Positions 7,605 through 17,342 are shown, counted from the first letter of the stretch. The stretch is 64,000 bases of DNA from Chiayiivirga flava (GCF_014202825.1 NZ_JACHHP010000004.1:372001-436000), one strand, 5' to 3'. The notes: generated by a model from the letters alone, not told the origin. Numbers and translations: made by a program.

Positions 7605-9062
7605 TCAGGTCTCGAAGCCGTTGCCGAACAGGCGCGGCGAGCGGATCTCCTGCGCGCCGATGTCGCAGCGCGCGAGGCCGTCGCCATTGCCGTCGCTCGG
7701 GCGTGCATGGCCGTTGGCGTCGAGCGTCAGGCAGGCGCCTGCGTCGCCGCCGGGCATCGGGACCGCCGGATTGCCGGCGTCGATCAGCACGCTCGTGGCG
7801 GCGAGCTGCGGCGCCTCGACGTAGCCGCCGAACACCGGTGCACCGAGGCCGAACTGGTCCACAGTCGCCTGCTCGCTGTCGCTGCCGAGCATCGCGTCGC
7901 AGGAGTCGTCGATGGCGCGGTTGAAGCCGGGGCCGGCGTAGCCCGCGGCATCGCCGGCGAGCCGGCAGGCGGGCGAACCCTCGATGGCGCCGAACGCACT
8001 GTTGGCGATGCGCAGCACGGTGGTGTTGCCGCCCACGTCCAGATGAACGCCGTAGCCGCTCCACGCGGGAATGGCGTTGTCGGTGAAGGTGCTGTTGTCG
8101 ATCGTCAGCGTGGCCGGCTGGCCGCCCGCGCCGGTGACCCGCACCGCGCCGCCGTAGCCGTCGAACGTGTCCTGCACCACGACGTTGCGCAGCACGAGCG
8201 CACCCTCTTCCTGTGCGACGGCGCCGCCGACCATCGCACTGTCGTTGCCGCCGAAATACGACGCCTCGACCGTGCACGTGCCGCGCCGGCACGCGATCGC
8301 CCCGCCGGCCGCGCTTCCGCCCGGAACGGGCGCGACGACCCGGTTGTCGATGAAGCGGGAGCGGCGAACGGTGACGTCGCTCTCGAAGAAATAGGCCGCG
8401 CCGCCGTCGCTGAAGGCATTGGGCCCGTTCTCGACGCGGTTGCCGATGAACAGCGAGTCCTCGATCAGCACCTGGCCGCGGTAGTAGATCGCGCCGCCGG
8501 ACTGGTTGCCGCCGCCGGTGCCGGCCATTGCGAGGTTGTCCCGGAAGATGCTGCGCCGCACGGTCAGACTGCCGAAACCGCTGACGCCGCCGCCGTACGC
8601 GTTGGCGCTGCCGATGCCGGCGCGGCAGCCTTCCACCACGACATTGTCCAGCGTCAGCGCGGCGCCGCCGCCCTGCACGCAGCCGGCGTTGAAGGTGCCG
8701 GCGCCGTTGCGCACGGTGAGGTTGCGCACGGTGGTGGGCACGTTGCCGGTGAAGAACAGGCGGCTGGTGGACTGGCCGTCGACGACGATGCCGCCGAGGT
8801 TGTACTGGCCCTCGATCAGCACGCTGGTGCCGCGCAGCAGCGGCAGATCGCTCGCCACGCTCAGCACGATGATGCCGGTGCCGCCGGGCTGGAAGCGGAT
8901 TTCGTTGTCCTCGCCCGGCGGCAAATCGGCGATCACCTGGCGCAGCGAGCCCGGGCCGCCGTCGGCCGTGGTGGTGACCGTGTACGTGCCGGCATGGGCA
9001 ACGCCCGCGGCAGCGAGCGCCACGGCTGCAAATGCAGTGCGGCAATGGGTGTGGATCGGCAT
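7605..9062 (-). CDS. Exported right-handed beta-helix protein with GFE C-terminal tail
   Basis: From the ATG at 9062 (preceded by GGAGAG) the product is 485 aa. A signal peptide (to about residue 24, VAHAG) is followed by the TYTVTTTADGGPGSLRQVI motif that begins many parallel beta-helix surface proteins, and then by repeating rungs of the type 'NLTVRNGAG', 'SLFIGNRVENG', 'VRRSRFIDNRV' with stacked Asn. Cysteines are few. It ends in SPRLFGNGFET, a tail shared with three other exported proteins in the window (12334, 13842, 15177). Substrate or ligand is unknown; beta-helices of this kind often bind or cut polysaccharides, but no lyase active site can be recognised. It separates metF from ahcY. 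Confidence 0.85.
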   Translation of the reverse strand: MPIHTHCRTAFAAVALAAAGVAHAGTYTVTTTADGGPGSLRQVIADLPPGEDNEIRFQPGGTGIIVLSVASDLPLLRGTSVLIEGQYNLGGIVVDGQSTSRLFFTGNVPTTVRNLTVRNGAGTFNAGCVQGGGAALTLDNVVVEGCRAGIGSANAYGGGVSGFGSLTVRRSIFRDNLAMAGTGGGNQSGGAIYYRGQVLIEDSLFIGNRVENGPNAFSDGGAAYFFESDVTVRRSRFIDNRVVAPVPGGSAAGGAIACRRGTCTVEASYFGGNDSAMVGGAVAQEEGALVLRNVVVQDTFDGYGGAVRVTGAGGQPATLTIDNSTFTDNAIPAWSGYGVHLDVGGNTTVLRIANSAFGAIEGSPACRLAGDAAGYAGPGFNRAIDDSCDAMLGSDSEQATVDQFGLGAPVFGGYVEAPQLAATSVLIDAGNPAVPMPGGDAGACLTLDANGHARPSDGNGDGLARCDIGAQEIRSPRLFGNGFET

Positions 9063-9249
9063 CGCAACTCTCCCCGTCCGGAAAGCGGAATCCCTGCGAT
9101 GCGCGTAACGCGGCGCGGCGGCGGTTCGTATCACGGCCCGGCAAAGAGGGTTGCTCGATGTCCTCGCCATCGCCCTCGGGGCCGTCATGCCGACATGGGT
9201 CGGGATCGAACCGGTGCGGCACGACAGGGCACAAACGCCCTCACACGCC

Positions 9250-9355
9250 CGTCGCCCCGGCGAACGCCGGGGCCCAGCGGCGTGTCTTTGTTGCCGCGAT
9301 CAGGCAAGGAACGTCGGGCAACGCCACTGGGCCCCGGCGTTCGCCGGGGCGACGG
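9250..9355. repeat. REP doublet (~106 bp), copy A
   Basis: Two inverted arms, each itself a hairpin (CCCCGGCGAACGCCGGGG at the left, CCCCGGCGTTCGCCGGGG at the right), are joined by about 45 bases. The same composite, including similar internal sequence, recurs at 17101-17208. The rest of the gap 9063-9549 holds only this element and the ahcY terminator. Confidence 0.8.
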
Positions 9356-9484
9356 TGCGGGGGGAATCCGGGATTTCCGGACAGCAAGGGACCCGCGCCG
9401 TGATGGCGGCGCGGAGAACGGATGTTGTCGCAATGGGCGACGATGGCGTCGCGCGCGCATGTCGTGCTCTTCGGGGTCACCAAA

Positions 9485-9513
9485 CGAACACGGGCGCCGC
9501 TCGGCGCCCGTGT
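9485..9513 (-). terminator. Terminator of ahcY
   Basis: ACACGGGCGCCG - CT - CGGCGCCCGTGT is a 12-bp perfect stem. On the minus strand it is followed by TTCGTTTGG. It lies 37 bases past the ahcY stop codon. Confidence 0.7.
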
Positions 9514-9549
9514 CGTTGCAGCGGAGGTCGTCGCGGCGACCGCGCCGCC

Positions 9550-10995
<1,446 letters not shown>

Positions 10996-11060
10996 GGTGT
11001 GTAGCTCCGGAGTGGTTGAAGTCGGCACCGGGACGGTGCGGGCTTCCGCGATGCAATCGC

Positions 11061-11135
11061 GGTCCGGGCGCGGTTGAGATGGGGTCGCGTCGAGCCTGGC
11101 CGTGCTCGGGGCGACGGTCGCAGCGCCCCTCGACG
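11061..11135 (-). promoter_or_regulatory. SAH riboswitch upstream of ahcY
   Basis: Read on the minus strand, the leader has the conserved core of the SAH-sensing RNA class: CGAGGGGCGCTGCGAC, then CCAGGCTCG closing the first stem (CGAG/CTCG), then CAACCGCGCCCG, whose GCGCCC can pair with GGGCGC of the first block. The element ends 65 bases before the ahcY start codon. In this class SAH binding turns expression on, so the enzyme is made when its toxic substrate builds up. The rest of the gap 10996-11372 shows a -10 box and the heptamer tract before the toxin-antitoxin pair. Confidence 0.85.
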
Positions 11136-11145
11136 GGACTTCGCC

Positions 11146-11151
11146 AGTATA
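11146..11151 (-). promoter_or_regulatory. -10 box of the ahcY transcript
   Basis: TATACT on the minus strand, placed so that transcription would start at the very beginning of the riboswitch. No clear -35 hexamer at 16-18 bp. Confidence 0.5.
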
Positions 11152-11321
11152 TCGCTGGTTGGGGATGAAGGGATGAATGCCCGGGTGTCCGACCGCGCCG
11201 CGCCGCCGAGTGTTGCCGTGCTGCGTGGCAGTGCATCGGCCCGGGTCCGGGCATGGGCCGGCCTGTACGAATCGATGGCCGCGTGCGCATGCGGCCGCAG
11301 CGTCGCCCCGCCGACGCTGCT

Positions 11322-11349
11322 TGATGCGTGATGCATGATGCGTGATGAT
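11322..11349. repeat. Heptamer tandem tract (TGATGCG/TGATGCA)
   Basis: About four 7-base units (TGATGCG, TGATGCA, TGATGCG, TGATGA..) lie 24 bases before the antitoxin start. This could be slippage DNA like the other heptamer tracts, or serve as iterated operator sites for the ribbon-helix-helix antitoxin. Confidence 0.6.
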
Positions 11350-11372
11350 GCGACCATTGCCGGGAGACTTTC

Positions 11373-11606
11373 ATGCGCACCACGCTCGCCATCGACGACG
11401 ATGTCCTCGCCGCCGCCCGCGCGCTCGCCGAACAGCAGGGCCGGTCGGTGGGCGAGATCGTGTCCACGCTGTGTCGCCGGGCGCTGATCCCCGTGCCCGA
11501 CGGCGGCGGTCAGACACGCAACGGCGTGCCGCTGTTCCCGCTGCGCCCCGACGCCCGGCCCGTGACGCTGGAACTGGTGCGCCGTCTGGCCGAGGAAATG
11601 CCGTGA
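11373..11606 (+). CDS. Ribbon-helix-helix antitoxin (VapB-like)
   Basis: This 77-aa protein starts with MRTTLAIDDDVLAAARALAE, the beta strand and helix of a ribbon-helix-helix DNA-binding fold, followed by a second helix (RSVGEIVSTLCRRAL). The C-terminal half (45-77) is Pro-rich and would wrap the toxin. Its stop overlaps the PIN toxin start by 4 bases (GTGA), the usual operon form. Such antitoxins repress their own promoter; the heptamer repeats just upstream are candidate sites. GGGAG at 11360-11364 supports the start. Confidence 0.85.
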   Translation: MRTTLAIDDDVLAAARALAEQQGRSVGEIVSTLCRRALIPVPDGGGQTRNGVPLFPLRPDARPVTLELVRRLAEEMP

Positions 11607-12112
11607 GCGCGCTGCGCCCGACGCGGTCGGCGTCCGCGGTGCGCGATCAGGGTCCGGCCTGGGGCCGTCCGCCCGCACGCCAACCGTTCCTGCTGTCGGT
11701 GGACCTGGTGCTCGCGCTGCTCGATCCCGCCCATGCGCTGCACGACGCCGCGCATCGCTGGTTCGAAGGCGACGGCGCCATCGCCTGGGCCACCTGCCCG
11801 CTGGTCGAGAACTCGGTGATCCGCATCTGCAGCCACCCGAGCTATCCGAATTCGCCCGGAACAAGCAACATCATCGCCGGCATGCTCGACGGCCTGTGCA
11901 ACCTGCCGGGGCACCGCTTCTGGCCCGACAGCATCAGCCTGCGCGATCCGCAGCACTTCCGCGTGGCGCGCGCCATGGCCTGGAACCAGACCAGCGACAT
12001 CTACCTGCTCGGTCTCGCGGTGGCCCACGGTGGCCGGCTGGCGACCTTCGACCGCCGGCTCGATGTCGATGCCGTGCTCGGCGGCGCGGACGCCATCGCC
12101 ATCATCGACTAG
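11603..12112 (+). CDS. PIN-domain toxin (VapC-like), atypical first acidic site
   Basis: This 169-aa protein starts with GTG inside the antitoxin stop codon. The PIN domain begins at about residue 29 and matches a VapC subgroup well: WATCPLVENSVIRICSHPSYPN, FWPDSISLRDPQHF, and TSDIYLLGLAVAHGGRLATFDRRL near the end with the later acidic residues present. VapC enzymes are Mg2+-dependent RNases. One oddity: where this subgroup usually reads LLDVN, this protein has LLSVD, so the first catalytic Asp is Ser32 and an Asp appears two positions later (Asp34). A 28-residue N-terminal extension precedes the domain. Activity is therefore uncertain. Confidence 0.82.
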   Translation: MSALRPTRSASAVRDQGPAWGRPPARQPFLLSVDLVLALLDPAHALHDAAHRWFEGDGAIAWATCPLVENSVIRICSHPSYPNSPGTSNIIAGMLDGLCNLPGHRFWPDSISLRDPQHFRVARAMAWNQTSDIYLLGLAVAHGGRLATFDRRLDVDAVLGGADAIAIID

Positions 12113-12163
12113 CGGTCGCCCCCCGCGCCGCCCAGGGCACGCCGGGACGGCAGAAACACCACT

Positions 12164-12426
12164 GCGCCGACCATGACATTCGGCACGGGCGAACTGCGTT
12201 AGACCGTGCGCCCACCCGATCCGAGCGATCGGGCGTGGGCGGCGGCGGGCAAGGATGTCCCTCCGTCCTTCCGCTGCGCAGTGCACAGGGGCCTGCGACG
12301 CTTTCGATTTCGTTCCCGAATCAGGAGTTGCCCATGCCCGTGTCCGTCCGTCCCCCGATCGTCCTGGCCTGTGCGCTCGCCGCAGGCCTCTGTGTCGCCG
12401 CACCGGCGCGCGCCGAATGGATCTAT
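12164..12426 (+). repeat. Direct repeat, copy 1: leader and signal-peptide region of the first propeller gene
   Basis: About 260 bases covering the untranslated leader, the ribosome binding site AGGAG and the signal-peptide codons are nearly identical to 13677-13933; only a few substitutions and 1-2 base indels differ. The leader contains the inverted repeat CCCGATC - CGAGC - GATCGGG. The distance between copies (1,513 bases) gives the length of the duplicated unit. Confidence 0.9.
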
Positions 12427-13617
12427 GCCCGGTTGCAGCCGGCCGAGCAGACCACGTTCGCGTCCGGCGACGTGAGCGTGTCCAACGACGGCAAGACCGT
12501 CGTCTTCGTGAGCGGGGCCACCCAGTGGGTCGACGGCACGCCGCCGGCGGCCGAGGTCTATGCCTACGACCTGGACTCGGCCTTCGTCGAAGTGATCTCG
12601 ATCACTTCCACCGACACCTTCACCAGCGGTGTCAGCCCGTCGGTGTCGCGCGATGGCCGCTATGTGGCCTTCCTCGCTCTGGGCGGCCCGTACGACGGCG
12701 GCACCCTGTCCGGCTGGCAGGTGCTGCGCAAGGACCGCGTCACCGGTGCGCTGGAACTTGTCACGGCCACAGGCGCCGGGGCACCGCTCGGCCCCAACGT
12801 CAACCAGGACGACGTCACCGCCATCTCGGGCGACGGCCGTTACGTGGCGTTCGTGTCGCGCTCGCCGGACCTGGGTGTCAGCACCGACCAGGTGTTCCTC
12901 AAGGACATGCAGACCGGCACCGTGGAGCATGTATCGGTGGACGCCAGCGGCGCCGCACCCGGCGCGGCAGGCGATGCGGTGATGTACTCGCATGCGGTCA
13001 GCGACGACGGGCGCTATGTCGCCTTCATCTCGCCCGGCCCGCTGCTGCCGGGCGTGACCGCCACCGGGCAGGTGTACGTGCGCGACACGGTGGCCAACAC
13101 CACCGAGCTGGTCAGCCGCCGCGACGGGGCCAACGGCCAGCCCGGCACCACCGGCGCCAATCGGCCGGCGCTGTCGCCGAGCGGGCGCTTCGTCGTGTTC
13201 CAGGCGTACGGCGGCCTCGGCAGCTTCCCGAACGCGAGCGGTGCCTTTCTGCGCGACCGCGTCACGCACGCCACGGTGTCGATTCCGTCGCCGAGCGCGT
13301 TGCCGGCCGGCTCGTCGTGTTTCGGCGGCGATGTCTCGGACGCGGGCACGGTGCTGATCCAGTGCGGTTCAACCGGACAGGTGTTCCTGTGGGTGCCGGG
13401 CTCCGATCCGCTCCTCGTGTCCACCGACGCCGGCGGCAACCCCGCCAATGCAAGTTCCGGCAACTCGCTCGGCATCGACGCCTCGGGCCTGTCGATGGTG
13501 TTCGAATCGATCGCGAGCAACATCGATCCGGCCGACACCAACAACAGCGCCGATGTGTTCCTGCTGGTCGAATCCAGCGTCATCGACGGCATCTTCCGCG
13601 ACGGGTTCGAGGACTGA
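12334..13617 (+). CDS. Exported beta-propeller (PD40/TolB-like) protein with GFE tail, paralog 1
   Basis: The protein is 427 aa; AGGAG 6 bases before the ATG fixes the start. The signal peptide ends near APARAE (about residue 28). The mature part is built of repeating units of the form VSNDGKTVVFVS, VSRDGRYVAFLA, ISGDGRYVAFVS, VSDDGRYVAFIS, LSPSGRFVVFQA and IDASGLSMVFES, one blade each, as in PD40/WD40-like propellers (TolB fold). It ends in IDGIFRDGFED, the tail shared with three other exported proteins. It is paralogous to the next gene; the signal peptides are almost identical while the propellers have diverged. Ligand unknown. It follows the toxin gene by ~220 bases. Confidence 0.88.
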   Translation: MPVSVRPPIVLACALAAGLCVAAPARAEWIYARLQPAEQTTFASGDVSVSNDGKTVVFVSGATQWVDGTPPAAEVYAYDLDSAFVEVISITSTDTFTSGVSPSVSRDGRYVAFLALGGPYDGGTLSGWQVLRKDRVTGALELVTATGAGAPLGPNVNQDDVTAISGDGRYVAFVSRSPDLGVSTDQVFLKDMQTGTVEHVSVDASGAAPGAAGDAVMYSHAVSDDGRYVAFISPGPLLPGVTATGQVYVRDTVANTTELVSRRDGANGQPGTTGANRPALSPSGRFVVFQAYGGLGSFPNASGAFLRDRVTHATVSIPSPSALPAGSSCFGGDVSDAGTVLIQCGSTGQVFLWVPGSDPLLVSTDAGGNPANASSGNSLGIDASGLSMVFESIASNIDPADTNNSADVFLLVESSVIDGIFRDGFED

Positions 13618-13623
13618 GGCGCG

Positions 13624-13652
13624 CGCGGACGGTGCATTCGACACCGTCCGCG
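13624..13652. terminator. Hairpin after propeller gene 1
   Basis: CGCGGACGGTG - CATTCGA - CACCGTCCGCG, an 11-bp perfect stem, 6 bases after the stop codon. No T-run follows. It is homologous to the hairpin at 15167-15195. Confidence 0.6.
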
Positions 13653-13676
13653 ACGCGTTCCGGCGGCAGCGGCTCC
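13625..13676 (-). pseudogene. Remnant of the 3' end of the beta-helix gene, carried by the duplication
   Basis: These ~52 bases match 15168-15220, the 3' end of the convergent beta-helix gene. Translated on the minus strand they read EPLPPERVADGVE, against EPLPPDVFADGFE in the intact gene; the stop codon is lost. This shows that the duplicated unit contained a propeller gene plus the tail of its convergent neighbour. It has no function as a gene but retains the hairpin. Confidence 0.7.
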
Positions 13677-13933
13677 GCGCCGACCATGACATTCGGCACG
13701 GGCGAACTGCGTCAGACCGTGCGCCACCCGATCCGAGCGATCGGGCGGCGGCGGCGGGCAAGGATGTCCCTCCGTCCTTCCGCTGCGCAGTGCACAGGGG
13801 CCTGCGACGCTTTCGATTTCGTTCCCGAATCAGGAGTTGCCATGTCCGTGTTCCTCCGTCCCCCGATCGTCCTGGCCGGCGCGCTCGCCGCAGGCCTCTG
13901 TGTCGCCGCACCGGCGCGCGCCGAATGGATCTA
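13677..13933 (+). repeat. Direct repeat, copy 2: leader and signal-peptide region of the second propeller gene
   Basis: This is the second copy of 12164-12426. It begins with GCGCCGACC right where the beta-helix remnant ends, so the duplication junction lies at about 13676/13677; GCGCCGA is present at both ends and may have been the recombining microhomology. Confidence 0.88.
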
Positions 13934-15158
13934 CGGTCGCCTGATGCCGCAGGCACCCAGCATCCAGGCCGATGGCCATTCCGGCTCCGTGAACGTCTCC
14001 AACGACGGCAAGACCGTCGTGTTTTCCAGCGAGGCGACGAACTGGCTGCCGGACACCGAACTCAACAACAAGGCCATCGCCGTCGACCTCGACACGGGCC
14101 TGATCGAGGTCGTGTCGCGCACCACGGCTGGTGCGGTGCTGCGCGGGGAGAGCCCCGCGGTGTCGCGCGACGGGCGTTACGTCGCCTTCCTCAACTATGC
14201 GCAGAACCTCGATCTCGGGTTTCCGACGTCGAACTGGCAGGTCGTGCGCAAGGATCGCCTCACGGGCGTCCTCGCGCTCGTCACCGCGAACCAGGCGGGC
14301 GATCCCGTCACCGGCAACGGCAACGACGACGACACCGTGTCGATCTCGGGCAACGGCCGCTACGTCGCGTTCGAATCGGCCGCGCAGATTTTCGGTTACC
14401 CCGTGCCCGATGGGAGCACGCAGATCTTCGTCAAGGACATGGACACGGGTGCCGTCGAACTGGCGTCGGAATCGAGCACGGGAGGTGCCAGTCCGAACGG
14501 CTGCGCAATCTACCCGAACGCCCTCTCCGACGACGGGCGTTTCATCGTCTTGCTCTGCAACAACGCGCTGGTGCCGGGTGCGGGTACATGGCAGACCTAC
14601 GTGCGTGACCTCGTGGCGAACACCACCGAAGTGATCAGCCGCGCCAGCGGCGCCAACGGCGCGCCCTCGACGGCGTTTTCCAATCGCGCCGCGATATCGC
14701 CGAGTGGACGTTTCGTGGTGTTCCAGAACCCGACGTATGGCGGCCTCGGCGGCGATCCCGACACGCACAGCGGCATCTACATGCGCGACCGCGCGACGCA
14801 GACGACGGTGTCGATCCCGGCGCCCGCGGTCAGCGGCCTGGGCAGTTGCTACCAGTCCGACGTGTCCGATGCCGGCACGGTGCTGATGGAGTGTTCGACC
14901 AATCCGACCACCAATGTGTACCTGCACGTTCCCGGCGTCGCCGGTTCCCCGTTGCTGGTGAGCACGGGCCCCGGCAGCGTGCCGGGCAACGGCCAGTCCG
15001 GCTACTCGCTCGCGGTGGATGCCTCGGGCCTGTCGATGGCATTCGAATCCGACGCGACCAATCTGGATCCGGACGACACGAACGAGCGCACCGACATCTT
15101 CCTGCTGGTGGATTCCGACCTGCTGAACCGCATCTTCGGCGACGGTTTCGAGGACTGA
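13842..15158 (+). CDS. Exported beta-propeller (PD40/TolB-like) protein with GFE tail, paralog 2
   Basis: The protein is 438 aa, starting at the ATG 6 bases after AGGAG. The signal peptide (to about residue 27, APARAE) is almost identical to that of paralog 1. Blade motifs follow: VSNDGKTVVFSS, VSRDGRYVAFLN, ISGNGRYVAFES, LSDDGRFIVLLC, ISPSGRFVVFQN, VDASGLSMAFES. Two loop cysteine pairs differ between the paralogs. The C-terminus is LNRIFGDGFED. It converges on the beta-helix gene; only 18 bases separate the stops and a shared hairpin spans them. The ligand is unknown. The intact neighbour suggests this is the parental copy of the duplication. Confidence 0.88.
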   Translation: MSVFLRPPIVLAGALAAGLCVAAPARAEWIYGRLMPQAPSIQADGHSGSVNVSNDGKTVVFSSEATNWLPDTELNNKAIAVDLDTGLIEVVSRTTAGAVLRGESPAVSRDGRYVAFLNYAQNLDLGFPTSNWQVVRKDRLTGVLALVTANQAGDPVTGNGNDDDTVSISGNGRYVAFESAAQIFGYPVPDGSTQIFVKDMDTGAVELASESSTGGASPNGCAIYPNALSDDGRFIVLLCNNALVPGAGTWQTYVRDLVANTTEVISRASGANGAPSTAFSNRAAISPSGRFVVFQNPTYGGLGGDPDTHSGIYMRDRATQTTVSIPAPAVSGLGSCYQSDVSDAGTVLMECSTNPTTNVYLHVPGVAGSPLLVSTGPGSVPGNGQSGYSLAVDASGLSMAFESDATNLDPDDTNERTDIFLLVDSDLLNRIFGDGFED

Positions 15159-15166
15159 CGTGCGCC

Positions 15167-15195
15167 CGCGGACGGCTTATTCGAAGCCGTCCGCG
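15167..15195. terminator. Bidirectional hairpin between convergent genes
   Basis: CGCGGACGGCTT - ATTCG - AAGCCGTCCGCG, a 12-bp perfect stem. It contains the stop codon (15177-15179) and the last codons (Ala-Asp-Gly-Phe-Glu) of the minus-strand beta-helix gene, so coding and hairpin functions overlap. Confidence 0.65.
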
Positions 15196-16955
15196 AAGAC
15201 GTCCGGCGGCAGCGGTTCGGCCGGAATGCCGGCCACCTCCACCGAGCCCGCGTCGCAGCGCGTGTCGACGGACACGTAGCCGCGCTGGTCGACGCGCGAA
15301 CACGGCGTGCCGCTCGACAGGCCCGGATCGCGCGCCACGCTGTCGTCGCCGGGCATGCGCGTCAGCGTGGGGCCGCCGTTGTCGGCCAGCGCGCCGAGTG
15401 CCAGGTCGGCGCTGCTCACGTTGCGCTGGTTGAAGCCGCCGGGGCTCGTCGCGAGCCGGCAGGTGTTGCCGGGGGATTCGATGGTGTAGCTGCTGGTCGG
15501 CTGTGCGGCCGGATCGGAAAACGTGCACGCGCCCTGGAGGATGCTGGCCGAGAGCCGCAGCGTGGCCGGGAACTGCACCGAGCTTGCCAGCCGCACCGAA
15601 CTGGCGACGCCGCCCGAGGTGTTGCCCGCAATGGTGCTGCGCCGGATCGTGCTTTCGTCGGTGCCGGACACCAGCACGCCGCCGGCGCCGGTGGCCGCGC
15701 GGTTGCCGTGCACGGTGGAGTGGTCGAGCGTCAGCGCGCTGAACGAGAAGATCGCACCGCCGACCGAACCCGACTCGTTGTCCGACAGCGTGGAGCGTTC
15801 GATCCGCAGCGTCGGTCCGGTCGACACGATGGCGCCGCCCTGCGATGCCGCGGTGTTGCCGGCGAAGGTGGTGCGCGTGATCGTGGTGTCGGCGGCGGTG
15901 CACAGTGCCCCGCCGAACGCGTCGGCGGTGTTGCCGTCGAAGCGTGCCAGGTCCATCGTCAACGTCGGCTGTTCGATCAGGTTCAGCGCGAGATCGGACT
16001 GCAGGTTGAGCGCGCCGCAGGCCTCGTCGGCGCTGTTGCCGCTGAAGCGCGTGCCGTCGGCGGTCACCTCCAGGCGCGTGGTGTCGAGCGCGTCGTCCAT
16101 GTAACCGAAGTGTGCGGCGCCGCCGCTCGCGGCCGTGTGGTTGTCCTCGAACACGCTGTCGCTCACGTCGATGCGATTGAGCCCGTTCGCCACCAGCACG
16201 GTGAGCGCGGCGGCGGATTCCGACGCCAGGTTGCCGCGATACACGTTGTTGCGCAGCACGATCTCGCCGAGCGGCGCTTCGACCAGATAATTCGCCACCA
16301 CCAGCGCGCCGTTGGTGCTGGTGTTGTCGATGAACTGCGTGCCGGTGATCGAGAGCGGGCCACGCGCTGCCAGCACCACGGCGCCGGTGCCGCCGGCCGT
16401 CGCGGTGTTCTGTTCGAACACCGAGTCGGCGACGGTCAGTCGTCCCGCGGCGAAGATGGCGCCCGCGGAACCGGCGTTGCCGCGCATGCCGACGCGGCGC
16501 GCATCCAGCGTGCCCACTTCGCCCACGAACACCGGACCGAACAGCGATGCGGCGGCCGCATCGGCAATGGTCAGATCCGACAACTCCAGCGTTGCCGCCG
16601 GTCCCTCCAGACTCACGCCGATCACCAGCGGCAGGTTGATCGCGGCGGTGATCGTGGTCGCCGTGCGGCCGGCACCGACGATCTGCATCGGCGTATCGAT
16701 CAGCAGCGGCCCGGTGTTGTTGTTGTCGAGCGGCAGGTCTTCGTCGTATTCGAGCAGGAAGGTGCCGGCCGGCAACAGCACGCGATCGGTGCCCGGTGCC
16801 GATTGCGCGGCGATCACGGCTTCGCGCAGCGAGCAGTCGGCCGGCGCGCAGCCGTCCGGCAGCGGATCGTCGAAGCGGGTGGCGGCGAAATCCGCGGCCT
16901 GCACGCGCGCGGCGACCAGCAGCACAAGGCACAGCGCGAAACGGCGACCAGTCAT
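15177..16955 (-). CDS. Exported right-handed beta-helix protein with GFE tail
   Basis: The protein is 592 aa from the ATG at 16955, preceded by GGGAG at 5 bases. A signal peptide (to about residue 20, RVQAAD) precedes a segment with a CAPADCSLREAVIAAQ motif, typical of the 'CSLREAI' beta-helix (choice-of-anchor or CSLREA domain) proteins. Repeating rungs follow (DSVFEQNTATAGG, DSVFEDNHTAASGG, RTTFAGNTAASQGG, RSTLSDNESGSVGG, HSTVHGNRAATGAGG). It ends in LPPDVFADGFE. It is related in layout to the beta-helix protein at 7605-9062. Function is unknown; a surface or outer-membrane-associated adhesin or glycan-binding protein is an inference. Convergent with propeller paralog 2. Confidence 0.86.
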   Translation of the reverse strand: MTGRRFALCLVLLVAARVQAADFAATRFDDPLPDGCAPADCSLREAVIAAQSAPGTDRVLLPAGTFLLEYDEDLPLDNNNTGPLLIDTPMQIVGAGRTATTITAAINLPLVIGVSLEGPAATLELSDLTIADAAAASLFGPVFVGEVGTLDARRVGMRGNAGSAGAIFAAGRLTVADSVFEQNTATAGGTGAVVLAARGPLSITGTQFIDNTSTNGALVVANYLVEAPLGEIVLRNNVYRGNLASESAAALTVLVANGLNRIDVSDSVFEDNHTAASGGAAHFGYMDDALDTTRLEVTADGTRFSGNSADEACGALNLQSDLALNLIEQPTLTMDLARFDGNTADAFGGALCTAADTTITRTTFAGNTAASQGGAIVSTGPTLRIERSTLSDNESGSVGGAIFSFSALTLDHSTVHGNRAATGAGGVLVSGTDESTIRRSTIAGNTSGGVASSVRLASSVQFPATLRLSASILQGACTFSDPAAQPTSSYTIESPGNTCRLATSPGGFNQRNVSSADLALGALADNGGPTLTRMPGDDSVARDPGLSSGTPCSRVDQRGYVSVDTRCDAGSVEVAGIPAEPLPPDVFADGFE

Positions 16956-17100
16956 GGCAACTCCCGGGACGATTTCCGGTAGCAACGCGGAAAACACATG
17001 GCAGGGGACAGTACACCTGCGACGGCGGGCACGCACGATGCCGAGCTTTCGCGCTTTCGCGCAACGCAACGGCCGCAAATGGGCTCCCGAAAATCCCCCA

Positions 17101-17208
17101 CCGTCGTCCCGGCGAACGCCGGGACCCAGTGACGTTTCTTGTTTTTGACTTGAGAGGCGCGGAACACCAAGCAACGTCACTGGGCCCCGGCTTTCGCCGG
17201 GGCGACGG
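17101..17208. repeat. REP doublet (~108 bp), copy B
   Basis: The arms are GTCCCGGCGAACGCCGGGAC and CCCCGGCTTTCGCCGGGG in opposite orientation, joined by ~45 bases that resemble the interior of copy A (9250-9355). Between the beta-helix gene and metK (16956-17422) I see only this element and the metK terminator. Confidence 0.8.
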
Positions 17209-17342
17209 ACGGGGACGGGTGGTTGCCCGCTTCGCCGGGTGTCCGAGTGCTTCGGCACCAAGGCAAGCGCGTCGCGCCCGACCTTCCCTGGGCAGCGTCG
17301 GGCTTCGCCGTGAATTCGGCCACGCACTCACGCCGCAAACGA

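Noticed and set aside
12199-13956. Minus-strand frames that share a HGLTQFARAECHGR stretch twice
   Set aside because: The similarity comes from the duplicated leader DNA (12164-12426, 13677-13933), not from a protein family.
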